Origin: Rhizobiales bacterium 65-9
GTDB taxonomy: Bacteria > Pseudomonadota > Alphaproteobacteria > Rhizobiales > Beijerinckiaceae
Length of the DNA stretch: 43,940 nucleotides
Direction: 5' to 3'
NCBI GenBank assembly: GCA_001899525.1
Contig: MKVY01000028.1
Location: 46,770-90,709 of the forward strand
Shown here: piece after piece, positions 30,223 through 38,564 of the stretch
Numbering within the stretch: position 1 is the stretch's first letter
Layout: each line of letters opens with the position of its first letter
Translations under genes and position numbers: made by a program
Notes under the pieces: model-generated
Told to the model about the DNA's origin: nothing
Database searches by the model: none
The model's input: the letters and a program-made list of their open reading frames with translations, nothing else

Positions 30223-31299
30223 GTGCTCGTCTCCGATTTCGATTTCCATCTTCCAGAGGACCGCATCGCGTTGCGGCCCGTGTCGCCGCGCGATCGTGCG
30301 AAGATGCTCGTGGTCCCGGCGGGCGGCGCGTTCGAGGACAGGATTGTCGCTGAGCTGCCGGCGTTTCTGCGCGCCGGCGACGCGCTCGTCGTCAACGACA
30401 CCAAGGTCGTTCCCGCGCGCCTCGACGGCGTGCGCCGCCGCGAAACCGGCGATGGCGCCCATATCGAGGCGCTGCTCCTGAAGCGCGAGGCCCCCGATGC
30501 GTGGCGCGCCTTCGCCAAGCCGGGCAAGCGGCTTGCCGTTAGAGATCGCATCCGTTTCGGCGAAGGCGCGAATGTCTGCCTGCTCGGATCGCTCGACGCG
30601 ACGGTCGCTGAGAAGCATGACGGCGGCGAGGTGACGCTGCGCTTCGATCTGTCCGGCCCCGATCTCGATTCCGCCGTGGCGGCGGCCGGCGTCATGCCGC
30701 TGCCGCCTTACATCGCGGGCAAGCGCGCGACCGACGAGCGCGACCGCGCTGATTATCAGACGATCTATGCGCGCGAGGAGGGCGCGGTCGCGGCGCCGAC
30801 CGCCGGTCTCCACTTCACGCCGGCCCTGTTCAGAAAGATCGACGCCGCAGGCGTTTCCCGCCAAACGGTCACGCTGCATGTCGGCGCCGGAACCTTTTTG
30901 CCGATGAAGGCCGAGGACACGCGCGATCATAAAATGCACGCCGAGCGGGGCGAGGTCGACGAGGCGACGGCGCGCGCGCTCAACGCGACGAAGGCGAGCG
31001 GCGGCCGCATCGTCGCTGTCGGGACGACGTCGCTTCGGCTTCTCGAAAGCGCCGCGGATGAGGGTGGCGTCATCCATCCCTTCAGGGGCGAGACCGACAT
31101 CTTCATCACGCCGGGCTATCGTTTCCGCGCCGTCGATATCCTGATGACGAATTTCCATCTGCCGAGATCGACGCTGTTCATGCTGGTCAGCGCCTTCGCC
31201 GGGCTTGACCGGATGAAGTCGGCTTACGCCCATGCGATCGGGAGCGGTTATCGTTTCTATTCCTATGGCGACGCGAGCCTGTTGTTTCGCGCGTCGTGA
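30223..31299 (+). CDS. queA: S-adenosylmethionine:tRNA ribosyltransferase-isomerase
   Basis: QueA moves the ribosyl part of SAM onto preQ1 in tRNA to give epoxyqueuosine. Family landmarks: [15 protein letters not shown] near the N-terminus, [43 protein letters not shown], and [13 protein letters not shown], then [19 protein letters not shown]. Length is 358 residues. The start is GTG at 30223 without an obvious Shine-Dalgarno sequence. tgt follows after a palindrome-rich gap; the two genes act consecutively in queuosine formation. Confidence 0.95.
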   Translation: MLVSDFDFHLPEDRIALRPVSPRDRAKMLVVPAGGAFEDRIVAELPAFLRAGDALVVNDTKVVPARLDGVRRRETGDGAHIEALLLKREAPDAWRAFAKPGKRLAVRDRIRFGEGANVCLLGSLDATVAEKHDGGEVTLRFDLSGPDLDSAVAAAGVMPLPPYIAGKRATDERDRADYQTIYAREEGAVAAPTAGLHFTPALFRKIDAAGVSRQTVTLHVGAGTFLPMKAEDTRDHKMHAERGEVDEATARALNATKASGGRIVAVGTTSLRLLESAADEGGVIHPFRGETDIFITPGYRFRAVDILMTNFHLPRSTLFMLVSAFAGLDRMKSAYAHAIGSGYRFYSYGDASLLFRAS

Positions 31300-31336
31300 C
31301 CGCGCGATCGAGTTGAAGAGCGCGCTCTGAAAAGAG

Positions 31337-31446
31337 TCGTCATTCCGGGCTTCGCAAGGCGAACAGCCCGGAATCCAGAGAGCCCGGAATTAAGAGCCAT
31401 GCCGCGATGATTCCGGGCTCGCGCCCTTGGCGCGTGCCGGAATGAC
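31337..31446. repeat. Cluster of REP-like palindromes between queA and tgt
   Basis: At least three overlapping stems share the ATTCCGGGC/GCCCGGAAT core: arms 31342-31350 with 31366-31374, 31381-31390 with 31410-31419, and 31410-31418 with the imperfect GCCGGAAT near 31436-31443. The outer ends are GTCATTCC and GGAATGAC. The same family occurs at 879-918. The element fills the 198-base gap, which otherwise holds only the tgt leader. Confidence 0.8.
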
Positions 31447-31497
31447 TGGCATGGGAAAGCTTGACGCCGCCGGTCCTCCCCGCCATCGACGCGCGCC

Positions 31498-32643
31498 ATG
31501 TCCGCTTCCGACAATCCCGCTGATTTCTCCTTCCGCGTCGCCGCGACCGACGGCGCCGCGCGCACGGGCGAAATCGCCACCCCGCGCGGAGCCATCCGCA
31601 CGCCGGCCTTCATGCCGGTCGGCACCGCCGGCACGGTGAAGGGCATGTATCCCGAGCAGGTGCGCGAGACCGGCGCCGACATCCTGCTCGGCAATACCTA
31701 TCACCTGATGCTGAGGCCCGGCGCCGAGCGGGTGGCGCGGCTGGGCGGCCTCCATGCGATGATGCGCTGGCCGCGCCCGATCCTGACCGACTCCGGCGGC
31801 TTCCAGGTGATGTCGCTGTCGGCGCTCCGGAAGATGAGCGAGGACGGCGTGACCTTCCGTTCCCATATCGACGGCTCGATCCACCAACTGACGCCGGAAC
31901 GCTCGATCGAGATCCAGAATCTGCTCGGCTCAGACATCGTCATGCAGCTCGACGAATGCGTCCGCCTGCCGGCGCCGCGCGAGGAGCAGGAAAACGCCAT
32001 GCGTCTGTCGCTGCGCTGGGCGGAGCGCTGCCAGACGGCCTTTGGAAGCCCTTCCGGACGCGCCCTGTTCGCGATCGTGCAGGGCGGCGACCAGAATGAC
32101 CTGAGACAGGAAAGCGCGCGCTTGCTCGCTGCGATGGGTTTCAGGGGCTATGCGATCGGCGGGCTCGCGGTGGGCGAGCCGCAGGCGGTCATGCTCGCCA
32201 TGATTGAAACGGTCGAGCCGTTCCTTCCCAGGGAGAAGCCCCGCTACCTGATGGGCGTCGGCACGCCCGACGACATCATGGAGGCGGTCCGGCGGGGCGT
32301 TGACATGTTCGATTGCGTGATGCCGACCCGCGCCGGCCGTCACGGAACCGCTTACACCCGGTTCGGCAAGGTCAATCTGCGCAATGCGAAGCACGCCGAC
32401 GACGCGCGGCCGCTCGATCCGGGCTCGTCCTGCCCGGCGGCGCGGGACTATAGCAGGGCCTATCTGCACCATCTGATCAAGGCGGACGAGATGCTCGGCC
32501 AGATGCTGCTGACCTGGGCCAATCTGGCCTATTATCAGGATCTCATGGCCGGTCTGCGCGCCGCCATTGCGGCCGGCGGACTGGACGACTACATCGCGCG
32601 GACCCGGGAGGGTTGGGTTGCGGCCGGCGATCCGATCGACTAA
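31498..32643 (+). CDS. tgt: tRNA-guanine transglycosylase, zinc site degenerate
   Basis: TGT exchanges guanine 34 of GUN anticodons for preQ1. The nucleophilic and catalytic Asp motifs are intact: ILTDSGGFQ (D98), HIDGS, and [13 protein letters not shown] (D272). Substrate-recognition stretches IVQGG and GGLAVGE are present. Canonical TGTs bind structural zinc through CxCxxC plus a downstream His. Here the region reads [20 protein letters not shown], with only C312 of the three Cys, and the usual His in the later NxxYY segment is Ala341 (LTWANLAYY). From memory, other Hyphomicrobiales TGTs also have [16 protein letters not shown], so this may be a clade trait. Length (381) is normal. Confidence 0.94.
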   Translation: MSASDNPADFSFRVAATDGAARTGEIATPRGAIRTPAFMPVGTAGTVKGMYPEQVRETGADILLGNTYHLMLRPGAERVARLGGLHAMMRWPRPILTDSGGFQVMSLSALRKMSEDGVTFRSHIDGSIHQLTPERSIEIQNLLGSDIVMQLDECVRLPAPREEQENAMRLSLRWAERCQTAFGSPSGRALFAIVQGGDQNDLRQESARLLAAMGFRGYAIGGLAVGEPQAVMLAMIETVEPFLPREKPRYLMGVGTPDDIMEAVRRGVDMFDCVMPTRAGRHGTAYTRFGKVNLRNAKHADDARPLDPGSSCPAARDYSRAYLHHLIKADEMLGQMLLTWANLAYYQDLMAGLRAAIAAGGLDDYIARTREGWVAAGDPID

Positions 32644-32743
32644 CGGGGTGGTTCACATCTGAACGGATTCCGGCGCGACAGCGCCTGCGGGCCTGCGACT
32701 GTCAGGGGCTCGGGGCGGACGCAGCCGACTGAAGGGCTCGCCA

Positions 32744-33022
32744 ATGTCCACATTCGACACGGTCGCCGACATCATCGCGGAAACCTGCGATATTCCGCGC
32801 GACTCGATCAAGCCGGAGAGCCACGCCATCGACGATCTCGGCATCGACTCCCTGGCCTTCCTCGACATCGCCTTCGCCATCGACAAGAAGTTCGGCATCA
32901 AGCTGCCGCTCGAGGAGTGGACCCAGGAGGTCAACGAGGGGAAGGTGAAAGCGGAGGAGTATTTCAAGCTCTCCAACCTCGCCGCCAAGATCGACCAGCT
33001 CGTCGCCGCCAAGGCGGCGTAA
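32744..33022 (+). CDS. acpXL: Acyl carrier protein AcpXL
   Basis: AcpXL is the dedicated acyl carrier protein on which the 27-hydroxyoctacosanoyl-type chain of rhizobial lipid A is built. The 92-residue product has the phosphopantetheine attachment motif [12 protein letters not shown] with Ser36. It is longer than the housekeeping ACP (about 78 residues) and has the AcpXL-specific [21 protein letters not shown]. It is the first gene of the cluster, 100 bases after tgt, and has a GAAGGG sequence just upstream. Confidence 0.95.
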   Translation: MSTFDTVADIIAETCDIPRDSIKPESHAIDDLGIDSLAFLDIAFAIDKKFGIKLPLEEWTQEVNEGKVKAEEYFKLSNLAAKIDQLVAAKAA

Positions 33023-33051
33023 CCGCTGCGGCCCGCCGGCCGCCCGCCAAG

Positions 33052-33513
33052 ATGCGTCTTGAATATTTCGACATGATCGACAGCGTGGCCGGTTTCGACC
33101 GGCCCGGCGCCAGGCTGATGGCGCATGCCCGCACGCCGAAGGAAAGTCCCGTCTTCGAGGGGCATTTCCCCGGCCATCCGCTGGTGCCCGGCGTTCTCCT
33201 CACCGAGACGATGGCGCAGGCTTCGGGCTATCTCATTCTCGCCCTCAACGGTCTCGCGCGCATGCCCTTTCTTGCCGGCGTCGAGAAGGCCAAGTTCCGC
33301 GCCTTCGTCGGTCCCGAAACCGATCTCGTGATCGATGCGGCGCTGCTGCATGACGGTTCGGGCTATTCGGTCACGAAGGCGTCGATCGCGGTTGCGGGCA
33401 AGCGCATATGCGACGCGGAGCTGATGTTCCGGGAGATGCCCTTGCCCGACGATCTCAGGGGTCTCATGAAGGCGCGCGCGGGCCAGATCGGCCTGCCCGT
33501 GGAGGTGAAATGA
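33052..33513 (+). CDS. FabZ-type 3-hydroxyacyl-ACP dehydratase of the VLCFA cluster
   Basis: The hot-dog-fold dehydratase has the FabZ active site FEGHFPGHPLVPGVLLTETMAQASG, with catalytic H38 and E52. It differs from housekeeping FabZ by an N-terminus MRLEYFDMIDSVAGFD and an extended C-terminus (153 residues). It should dehydrate 3-hydroxyacyl-AcpXL intermediates. The ATG at 33052 lies 29 bases after acpXL; an upstream in-frame reading from 32917 is a shadow of acpXL. The stop overlaps the next start (ATGA). The rhizobial equivalent is fabZXL. Confidence 0.9.
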   Translation: MRLEYFDMIDSVAGFDRPGARLMAHARTPKESPVFEGHFPGHPLVPGVLLTETMAQASGYLILALNGLARMPFLAGVEKAKFRAFVGPETDLVIDAALLHDGSGYSVTKASIAVAGKRICDAELMFREMPLPDDLRGLMKARAGQIGLPVEVK

Positions 33514-34703
33514 ACGCTCGCGAGGTCTGGATCACCGGGGCGGGGCTCGTTTCGAGCCTCGGCGAAGGGCTCGACGCGCACTGGCGGGCCGCCGTCGCAG
33601 GCGACGCGCCGAAGATCGACGCGGATTCCTTCGCGCCCGTCACGGTGCATCCGATGCCGGCGATGGAGTGGTCGCGCCAGATTCCCAAGAAGGTCGATCA
33701 GAACCAGATGGAGAACTGGCAGCGCATCGGCACCTACGCCGCCGGCCTCGCGCTCGACGACGCAGGGCTGAAGGGCGACGCCGAGCGTCTGGCGACGACG
33801 CAGATGGTGGTGGCCGCAGGCGGCGGCGAGCGCAATGTCGAGGTGGACGACGCCATCTCCACCGGCTTGCGCAAGACGGACGACAAGGGCCGCTTCCTGA
33901 ACGAGCGGCTGATGAACGACCTGAAGCCGACTCTGTTTCTGGCGCAGCTCTCCAATCTTCTCGCCGGCAATATCGCCATCGTGCATGGCGTGGTCGGCGC
34001 CTCGCGCACCTTCATGGGCGAGGAGCAGGCTGGCGTCGATGCGGTGCGCATCGCCCATGCGCGCATCGCGGCCGGGCAGGGCGACGTGTTCATCGTCGGC
34101 GGCTCCTACGCCTCGCAGCGCCCGGACATGCATCTGATGTACGAGTTCAAGGGCCACAACCGCAAAGGCCCCTGGGTCCCAGTGTTCGAGCGCGACGGCG
34201 CCAGCGCGGGTTTCGATCTCGGCGCGATGGGCGCCTTCATGGTGCTGGAGGAAGCCGGTACGGCGAAGGCGCGCGGCCGCAAGCCCTATGCGAAGCTGAC
34301 GACCGTCGTCTCCGATCGCACGCGCCGCGATCCAGGCGACGCCGCGGCCTCGCTGCGCCATCTCTGGGAGACGATCGCGCCGAAGCTGAAGAGCGGCCGT
34401 TTCACGGTCCTTTCCGGTTCGAGCGGCGCGCGCGGCGTGACGCGCGAGGAGCGCGACGCGCTGGCGGCGCTCGCGCCGTCCGCGCCGGCGCGCGCCATCG
34501 GCAATCTCATCGGGCACGGCATGGAGGCGCAGTTTCCCGCGGCCGTGCTGCTCGCCGCGATGGTGCTGGAACACGGCGGCCTTTTTCCGCCGGCGAAGAA
34601 CTCGCCGACGGAGACCGCCTTCGACGGCGGGATCGATCAGGTCGTCGTCACCGGCCTCGGCCACTGGCGCGGCGAAGGTCTCGCGCTGGTCGAGCGCGTT
34701 TGA
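33510..34703 (+). CDS. KAS-II-like FabF2 of the VLCFA cluster, lacking the catalytic Cys
   Basis: The 397-residue protein has the thiolase-fold KAS pattern: VWITGAGLVSSLGEG and FDLGAMGAFMVLEEAG. At the active-site loop, where KAS enzymes have TACSS, it reads GASRT (163-167), with Ser165 in place of Cys. The first active His (NAHGT) is replaced by LSGSSG (301-306). Only the second His is kept (IGHGMEA, H336). It is therefore probably not a condensing enzyme by itself but a partner of FabF1, like the chain-length factors of type II polyketide synthases. Position and overlap with fabZ match rhizobial fabF2XL. Confidence 0.9.
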   Translation: MNAREVWITGAGLVSSLGEGLDAHWRAAVAGDAPKIDADSFAPVTVHPMPAMEWSRQIPKKVDQNQMENWQRIGTYAAGLALDDAGLKGDAERLATTQMVVAAGGGERNVEVDDAISTGLRKTDDKGRFLNERLMNDLKPTLFLAQLSNLLAGNIAIVHGVVGASRTFMGEEQAGVDAVRIAHARIAAGQGDVFIVGGSYASQRPDMHLMYEFKGHNRKGPWVPVFERDGASAGFDLGAMGAFMVLEEAGTAKARGRKPYAKLTTVVSDRTRRDPGDAAASLRHLWETIAPKLKSGRFTVLSGSSGARGVTREERDALAALAPSAPARAIGNLIGHGMEAQFPAAVLLAAMVLEHGGLFPPAKNSPTETAFDGGIDQVVVTGLGHWRGEGLALVERV

Positions 34704-34717
34704 GGAAGGAGATCGCG

Positions 34718-36001
34718 ATGGCTGCGAATCTCGACAGGCAGGGACGTCCGCTGATCGTCGTCACCGGCATGGGCGTGGTGACCTCGCTCGGCCAGGGCAA
34801 GGACGACAACTGGACCGCGATGATGCAGGGCCGCTCCGGCATCCACCGCATCACCCGCTTCGCCACCGAGGGCTTGCGCACCACGATCGCCGGCACGGTC
34901 GATACCGTGCCGTTCGAGCCGCAATGCGCGCCGGCGCTGTCGGAAAAGCTCGCCTCGATTGCGGCGGGCGAAGCGGTGGCGCAGTCGGGCGTCGGCCGCG
35001 CCGGCGATTTTCCGGGTCCGCTCTTCATCGCCGTGCCGCCGGTCGAGATGGAGTGGCCGCAGCGGCTCGCCATCGCCGAAGCGCTGAAGGACAAGGATCC
35101 CGTGACGACTCGCGATTTCGTCGCCCGGGTCGGGCAGGGCGGGTTCGAGAGTTTCCACGAGCTGTTTCTGTTCGGCGGCGTCGCCGACCGCATCGCCGAC
35201 AAGTTCGGGACCAAGGGTTCGCCCATCTCGATGTCCACCGCCTGCTCCTCGGGCGCGACGGCGATCCAGATGGGCGTCGAGGCGATCAGGCGCGGCGAAA
35301 CAGACGCGGCGCTCTGCATCGGCACCGACGGCTCGGTGCAGGCTGAGGCGCTGATCCGCTTCTCGCTGTTGTCGGCGCTGTCGACCCAGAATGAGAGCCC
35401 CGAACAGGCGTCGAAGCCTTTCTCCAAGAACCGCGACGGCTTCGTCATGGGCGAGGGCGCGGCCGCGCTGGTGCTTGAAAGCTATGAGAGCGCGAAGGCG
35501 CGCGGCGCGACGATCCTCGGCTTCATGCTCGGGGCCGGCGATCGCGGCGACGGCTTCCATCGCACGCGCTCGTCGCCGGACGGCAAGCCGATCCTGTTTG
35601 CCATGAAGGACGCCATCGCCGACGCCGGGCTGACGCCCGACGACATCGACTATGTCAACGCGCATGGAACCTCGACGCCCGAGAACGACAAGATGGAGTC
35701 GTTCGGCTGCATGGCCGTGATGGGCGAGCGCATGAAGGAAGTGCCGATCTCGTCGAACAAGTCGATGATCGGCCACACGCTGACAGCCGCCGGCGCCGTC
35801 GAGGCTGTGACCTCGATGATGACGCTGGCGCATCAGCGCATTCCGCCGACGATCAATTATCGCACGCCTGATCCGGCCATCCCCCTCGATGTCGTGCCGA
35901 ACGAGGCGCGCGACGCGAAGGTGCGTTACGTGCTGTCGAACTCTTTCGGCTTCGGCGGCCAGAACACCTGCCTCGTCATGGGGCTGGAGCCGGCCGCGTG
36001 A
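34718..36001 (+). CDS. 3-oxoacyl-ACP synthase FabF1 of the VLCFA cluster
   Basis: This 427-residue KAS has the full catalytic triad: SMSTACSSGAT (Cys176), NAHGTSTPEND (His316) and SSNKSMIGHTLTAAG (Lys348, His353). It condenses malonyl units onto the acyl-AcpXL chain. The ATG at 34718 has GGAAGGAGA upstream, 14 bases after fabF2; an in-frame extension to 33668 is a shadow of fabF2. The rhizobial equivalent is fabF1XL. Its stop overlaps the GTG start of the reductase gene. Confidence 0.93.
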   Translation: MAANLDRQGRPLIVVTGMGVVTSLGQGKDDNWTAMMQGRSGIHRITRFATEGLRTTIAGTVDTVPFEPQCAPALSEKLASIAAGEAVAQSGVGRAGDFPGPLFIAVPPVEMEWPQRLAIAEALKDKDPVTTRDFVARVGQGGFESFHELFLFGGVADRIADKFGTKGSPISMSTACSSGATAIQMGVEAIRRGETDAALCIGTDGSVQAEALIRFSLLSALSTQNESPEQASKPFSKNRDGFVMGEGAAALVLESYESAKARGATILGFMLGAGDRGDGFHRTRSSPDGKPILFAMKDAIADAGLTPDDIDYVNAHGTSTPENDKMESFGCMAVMGERMKEVPISSNKSMIGHTLTAAGAVEAVTSMMTLAHQRIPPTINYRTPDPAIPLDVVPNEARDAKVRYVLSNSFGFGGQNTCLVMGLEPAA

Positions 36002-36759
36002 GCGAAGCCGCGCACCGGCGGCGCGTGCTTGTCACCGGCGGCGCGCGCGGCATCGGCGCGGCGATCGTGAGCGCCTGCGCTGAGGCGGGCTACGACGTTC
36101 TGTTCACCTACCGCTCCTCGCGCGACGAGGCCGAGGCGACGCTTGCGCGCGCGGCGCAGCCCGGCGTCCGCATCGAGGCGCGCGCGCTCGATCTCGCCGA
36201 TCGCGCCGCTGTCGCTGCTTTCGCGAAAACGCTGGGCGAGGAAGAGGCTTTTTACGGCTTCGTCCATAACGCCGGTCAGAGCTACGACGCGCTTGTCGCG
36301 ATGATGGCGCCGGAGAAGGCCGAGGCCGCGATGCAGGTGAATGTCTGGTCGATGGCGCAGCTTGTCTCGGCGCTGGTGCGGCCGATGACGATGCGGCGCG
36401 CGGGCCGGATCGTCGCCATCGGCTCCGCCGCCGCCTCGCGCGCCACGCAGGGAAACGGCGCCTATGCGGCGACGAAAGCCGCGCTGGAAGCCTATGTCCG
36501 CAACCTCTCGATCGAGACCGCGAAGCGCGGCGTGACTGCGAACGTCGTCGCGCCTGGCTTCGTCGACACCGCGATGATGGAGGGCTACGCCGCCTATCGT
36601 GAGAAGGTGGAGAAGCAGATTCCCGCCGGCCGCTTCGCGACGCCGCAGGATGTCGCTGCGGCCGTGGCGTTTCTGCTGTCTCCTTCCGCAGGCTACGTCA
36701 CCGGCGCGGCCATTCCGGTCGATGGCGGGCTGTCCGCTTCAATGAACATCCAGCGTTGA
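35998..36759 (+). CDS. FabG-like 3-oxoacyl-ACP reductase (SDR) in the VLCFA cluster
   Basis: A 253-residue classical SDR: TGGARGIGAAI (NADPH loop), HNAG, IGSAAASRATQGNGAYAATKAALEAY (catalytic Ser, Tyr-x3-Lys) and PVDGGLSASMNI at the C-terminus. It starts at a GTG overlapping the fabF1 stop (GTGA), which ties it to the cluster. The obvious role is reduction of 3-oxoacyl-AcpXL intermediates, so this organism may carry a dedicated reductase. In the Rhizobium clusters I recall, no fabG lies at this position; that comparison should be checked. Confidence 0.88.
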   Translation: MSEAAHRRRVLVTGGARGIGAAIVSACAEAGYDVLFTYRSSRDEAEATLARAAQPGVRIEARALDLADRAAVAAFAKTLGEEEAFYGFVHNAGQSYDALVAMMAPEKAEAAMQVNVWSMAQLVSALVRPMTMRRAGRIVAIGSAAASRATQGNGAYAATKAALEAYVRNLSIETAKRGVTANVVAPGFVDTAMMEGYAAYREKVEKQIPAGRFATPQDVAAAVAFLLSPSAGYVTGAAIPVDGGLSASMNIQR

Positions 36760-36838
36760 TGGCGATTCGTATGGCCGCAACAACGCCTGATGTGAGAGTC
36801 AAAGCGCTTCCTGAAAGCTTGCAAGAAGATCGTCGATC

Positions 36839-37864
36839 ATGCGCGCGTTAAAACTCTTCGGCGACCGCGACGTTCGCCTCATCGCCGACGAGCCCGATCC
36901 GCCGCCGCCCGGCGCGGGCGAGGTGCAGATCCGCGTGCGCGCGATGGCGCTCAACTATCTCGACGTCTGGGGCTATCGCGGCATGGCGTTCGCGAAGCGC
37001 AAGCTGCCGCAATGCGTCGGCGTGGAGGGCTGCGGCGAGATCGTCGCCATCGGCCCCGGCGTGACGGATCGCAATATCGGCGATCGCGTGGTGATGTATG
37101 GCGCCGACACCTGCGGCGTCTGCAAGGCGTGCCGCGAGGGCCGCGACAATCTCTGCGAGAACGTCGCCGGGATCATGGGGTTCCACATCGACGGATTCGG
37201 CCGCGACCTGATGAATCGCCCCGAACGGCTTGTCGTGCCGATTCCCGACGCCGTGTCGTTCGAGGACGCGGCCTGCGCCGCGATCGGTTTCGGCACCGTG
37301 CAGCACATGCTGTTCGACAACGCGAAGCTGGAGGCCGGCGAGAGCATTCTGGTGCACGCCGGCGCGTCCGGCATCGGCACGGCGGCGATCCTGATGGCGA
37401 AGGCGATCGGCTGCGAGATTTTCACTACCGTCGGCGACGATTCGAAAATCCCCCTCGTGACCGAACTCGGCGCCGATCACGTCATCAATTATCGCAAGGA
37501 GCGCTTCGAGGGCGAGGTGAGGCGTCTCACCAGGCGCAAGGGCGTCGACGTGGTGTTCGAGCATGTCGGCGCCGACACCTGGAACGGCTCGCTGCTGTGC
37601 CTGAAGCGCGGCGGCCGGCTCGTCACCTGCGGATCGACCTCCGGCGTGTCCACGACGATGAACCTGATGCAGCTTTTTCAGCAGCAGTATCGCATCTTCG
37701 GCTCGTTCGGCTGCTCGATGCGCAACATCGCCCAGAGCCTCGACAAGATGGCCGGCGGCATGCGGCCGGTGATCGATTCGGTTCTGCCGCTGGAGGATTT
37801 CGAGAGCGCGGTGGCGAAGCTTCAGGACCGCAAGGCGCTCGGAAAGATCATCATCCGCCCCTGA
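36839..37864 (+). CDS. Zinc-type medium-chain alcohol dehydrogenase/reductase of the VLCFA cluster
   Basis: The 341-residue MDR protein has a GroES-like N-terminal domain and a Rossmann domain with HAGASGIGTAAILMAKA. The structural-zinc lobe is intact: C92, C95, C98 and C106 in DTCGVCKACREGRDNLC. At the catalytic zinc the usual Cys is replaced by Asn39 (ALNYLDVWGYRG), so hydride transfer may be enoyl- or quinone-reductase-like rather than alcohol dehydrogenation. Its place before lpxXL matches the adh-like gene of rhizobial VLCFA clusters, where enoyl-acyl reduction is a plausible role (inference). It starts 79 bases after the fabG-like gene. Confidence 0.88.
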   Translation: MRALKLFGDRDVRLIADEPDPPPPGAGEVQIRVRAMALNYLDVWGYRGMAFAKRKLPQCVGVEGCGEIVAIGPGVTDRNIGDRVVMYGADTCGVCKACREGRDNLCENVAGIMGFHIDGFGRDLMNRPERLVVPIPDAVSFEDAACAAIGFGTVQHMLFDNAKLEAGESILVHAGASGIGTAAILMAKAIGCEIFTTVGDDSKIPLVTELGADHVINYRKERFEGEVRRLTRRKGVDVVFEHVGADTWNGSLLCLKRGGRLVTCGSTSGVSTTMNLMQLFQQQYRIFGSFGCSMRNIAQSLDKMAGGMRPVIDSVLPLEDFESAVAKLQDRKALGKIIIRP

Positions 37865-37927
37865 CCGCGGTGCGGGGAGGTCATCCTCCGCCAATTGAAA
37901 AGGCCCAGCAGCGCAGCGCAAAAGCAA

Positions 37928-37953
37928 AACGGCGCGCCGAGGCGCGCCGTTTG
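37928..37953. terminator. Strong terminator between adh-like gene and hup
   Basis: Perfect 12-base arms AAACGGCGCGCC/GGCGCGCCGTTT with a 2-base centre. On the minus strand it is followed by TTTTGCTTTT, so it should end the hup transcript; it may also stop plus-strand transcription. Confidence 0.8.
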
Positions 37954-37976
37954 CGTGACTGTCGGGTCGCGATCGG

Positions 37977-38357
37977 TCAGATCGCTTCCTTCAGCTCCTT
38001 GGCGGCGCGGAAGGCGACCTTCTTGCTCGCCTTGATCTTGATCGCTTCGCCGGTGGCCGGGTTGCGGCCCATGCGCGCGGCGCGCTTGCGCACCTGCAGC
38101 ATGCCGAGGCCGACGATGCGGATCTTCGTGCCCTTCTTGAGATTCTTGACGACGCTGTCGACGAAATCCGTGAGCAGCGTTTCCGCCTGCTTCTTGGCCA
38201 TGTCGTGCGCGGCGGCGAGCTCGGCGGCGATATGCTTGACGGTGAGCGCCGCGCCGGGGCGCGGGCCGGCCGGCTTCGCGGCCTTCTTGGCGGGGGCTTT
38301 CTTCGCCGCGGGCTTCGCGGCCTTGGCGGTTTTCTTCACGGCGGCTTTGCGAGCCAT
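37977..38357 (-). CDS. HU-family DNA-binding protein with Lys/Ala/Pro-rich N-terminal tail
   Basis: The HU/IHF core occupies about residues 38-126: LTVKHIAAELAAAHDMAKKQAETLL, then VKNLKKGTKIRIVGLGMLQVRKR, RMGRNPATGEAIKI and KVAFRAAKELKEAI. The β-arm GRNPATGE is the DNA-intercalating signature. Unusually, a 36-residue tail rich in Lys, Ala and Pro (MARKAAVKKTAKAAKPAAKK...) precedes the core, like a histone H1 tail. Housekeeping HU proteins are about 90 residues. It is encoded on the minus strand inside an otherwise plus-strand lipid A cluster and shares a 207-base divergent promoter region with lpxXL. Confidence 0.9.
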   Translation of the reverse strand: MARKAAVKKTAKAAKPAAKKAPAKKAAKPAGPRPGAALTVKHIAAELAAAHDMAKKQAETLLTDFVDSVVKNLKKGTKIRIVGLGMLQVRKRAARMGRNPATGEAIKIKASKKVAFRAAKELKEAI

Positions 38358-38564
38358 AGGCGATCCTCCATGCGAATCATGCTGGTAGACGGGTGTTTAC
38401 GCGATTCGCGCCCGCTGCGCAGCGCCCCGCCGCGCAAAAACGCCGGGTTTTCAGGGCTTTTTTTCGCCCGTGATTTGTTTTCTGACTGTTTCCAGCGCTC
38501 TTGCTTGACCGAAACGTCCTGTTTCACCACAAACCGTCGTCGCAAAGGGGCTCGAAAGCGCAAC

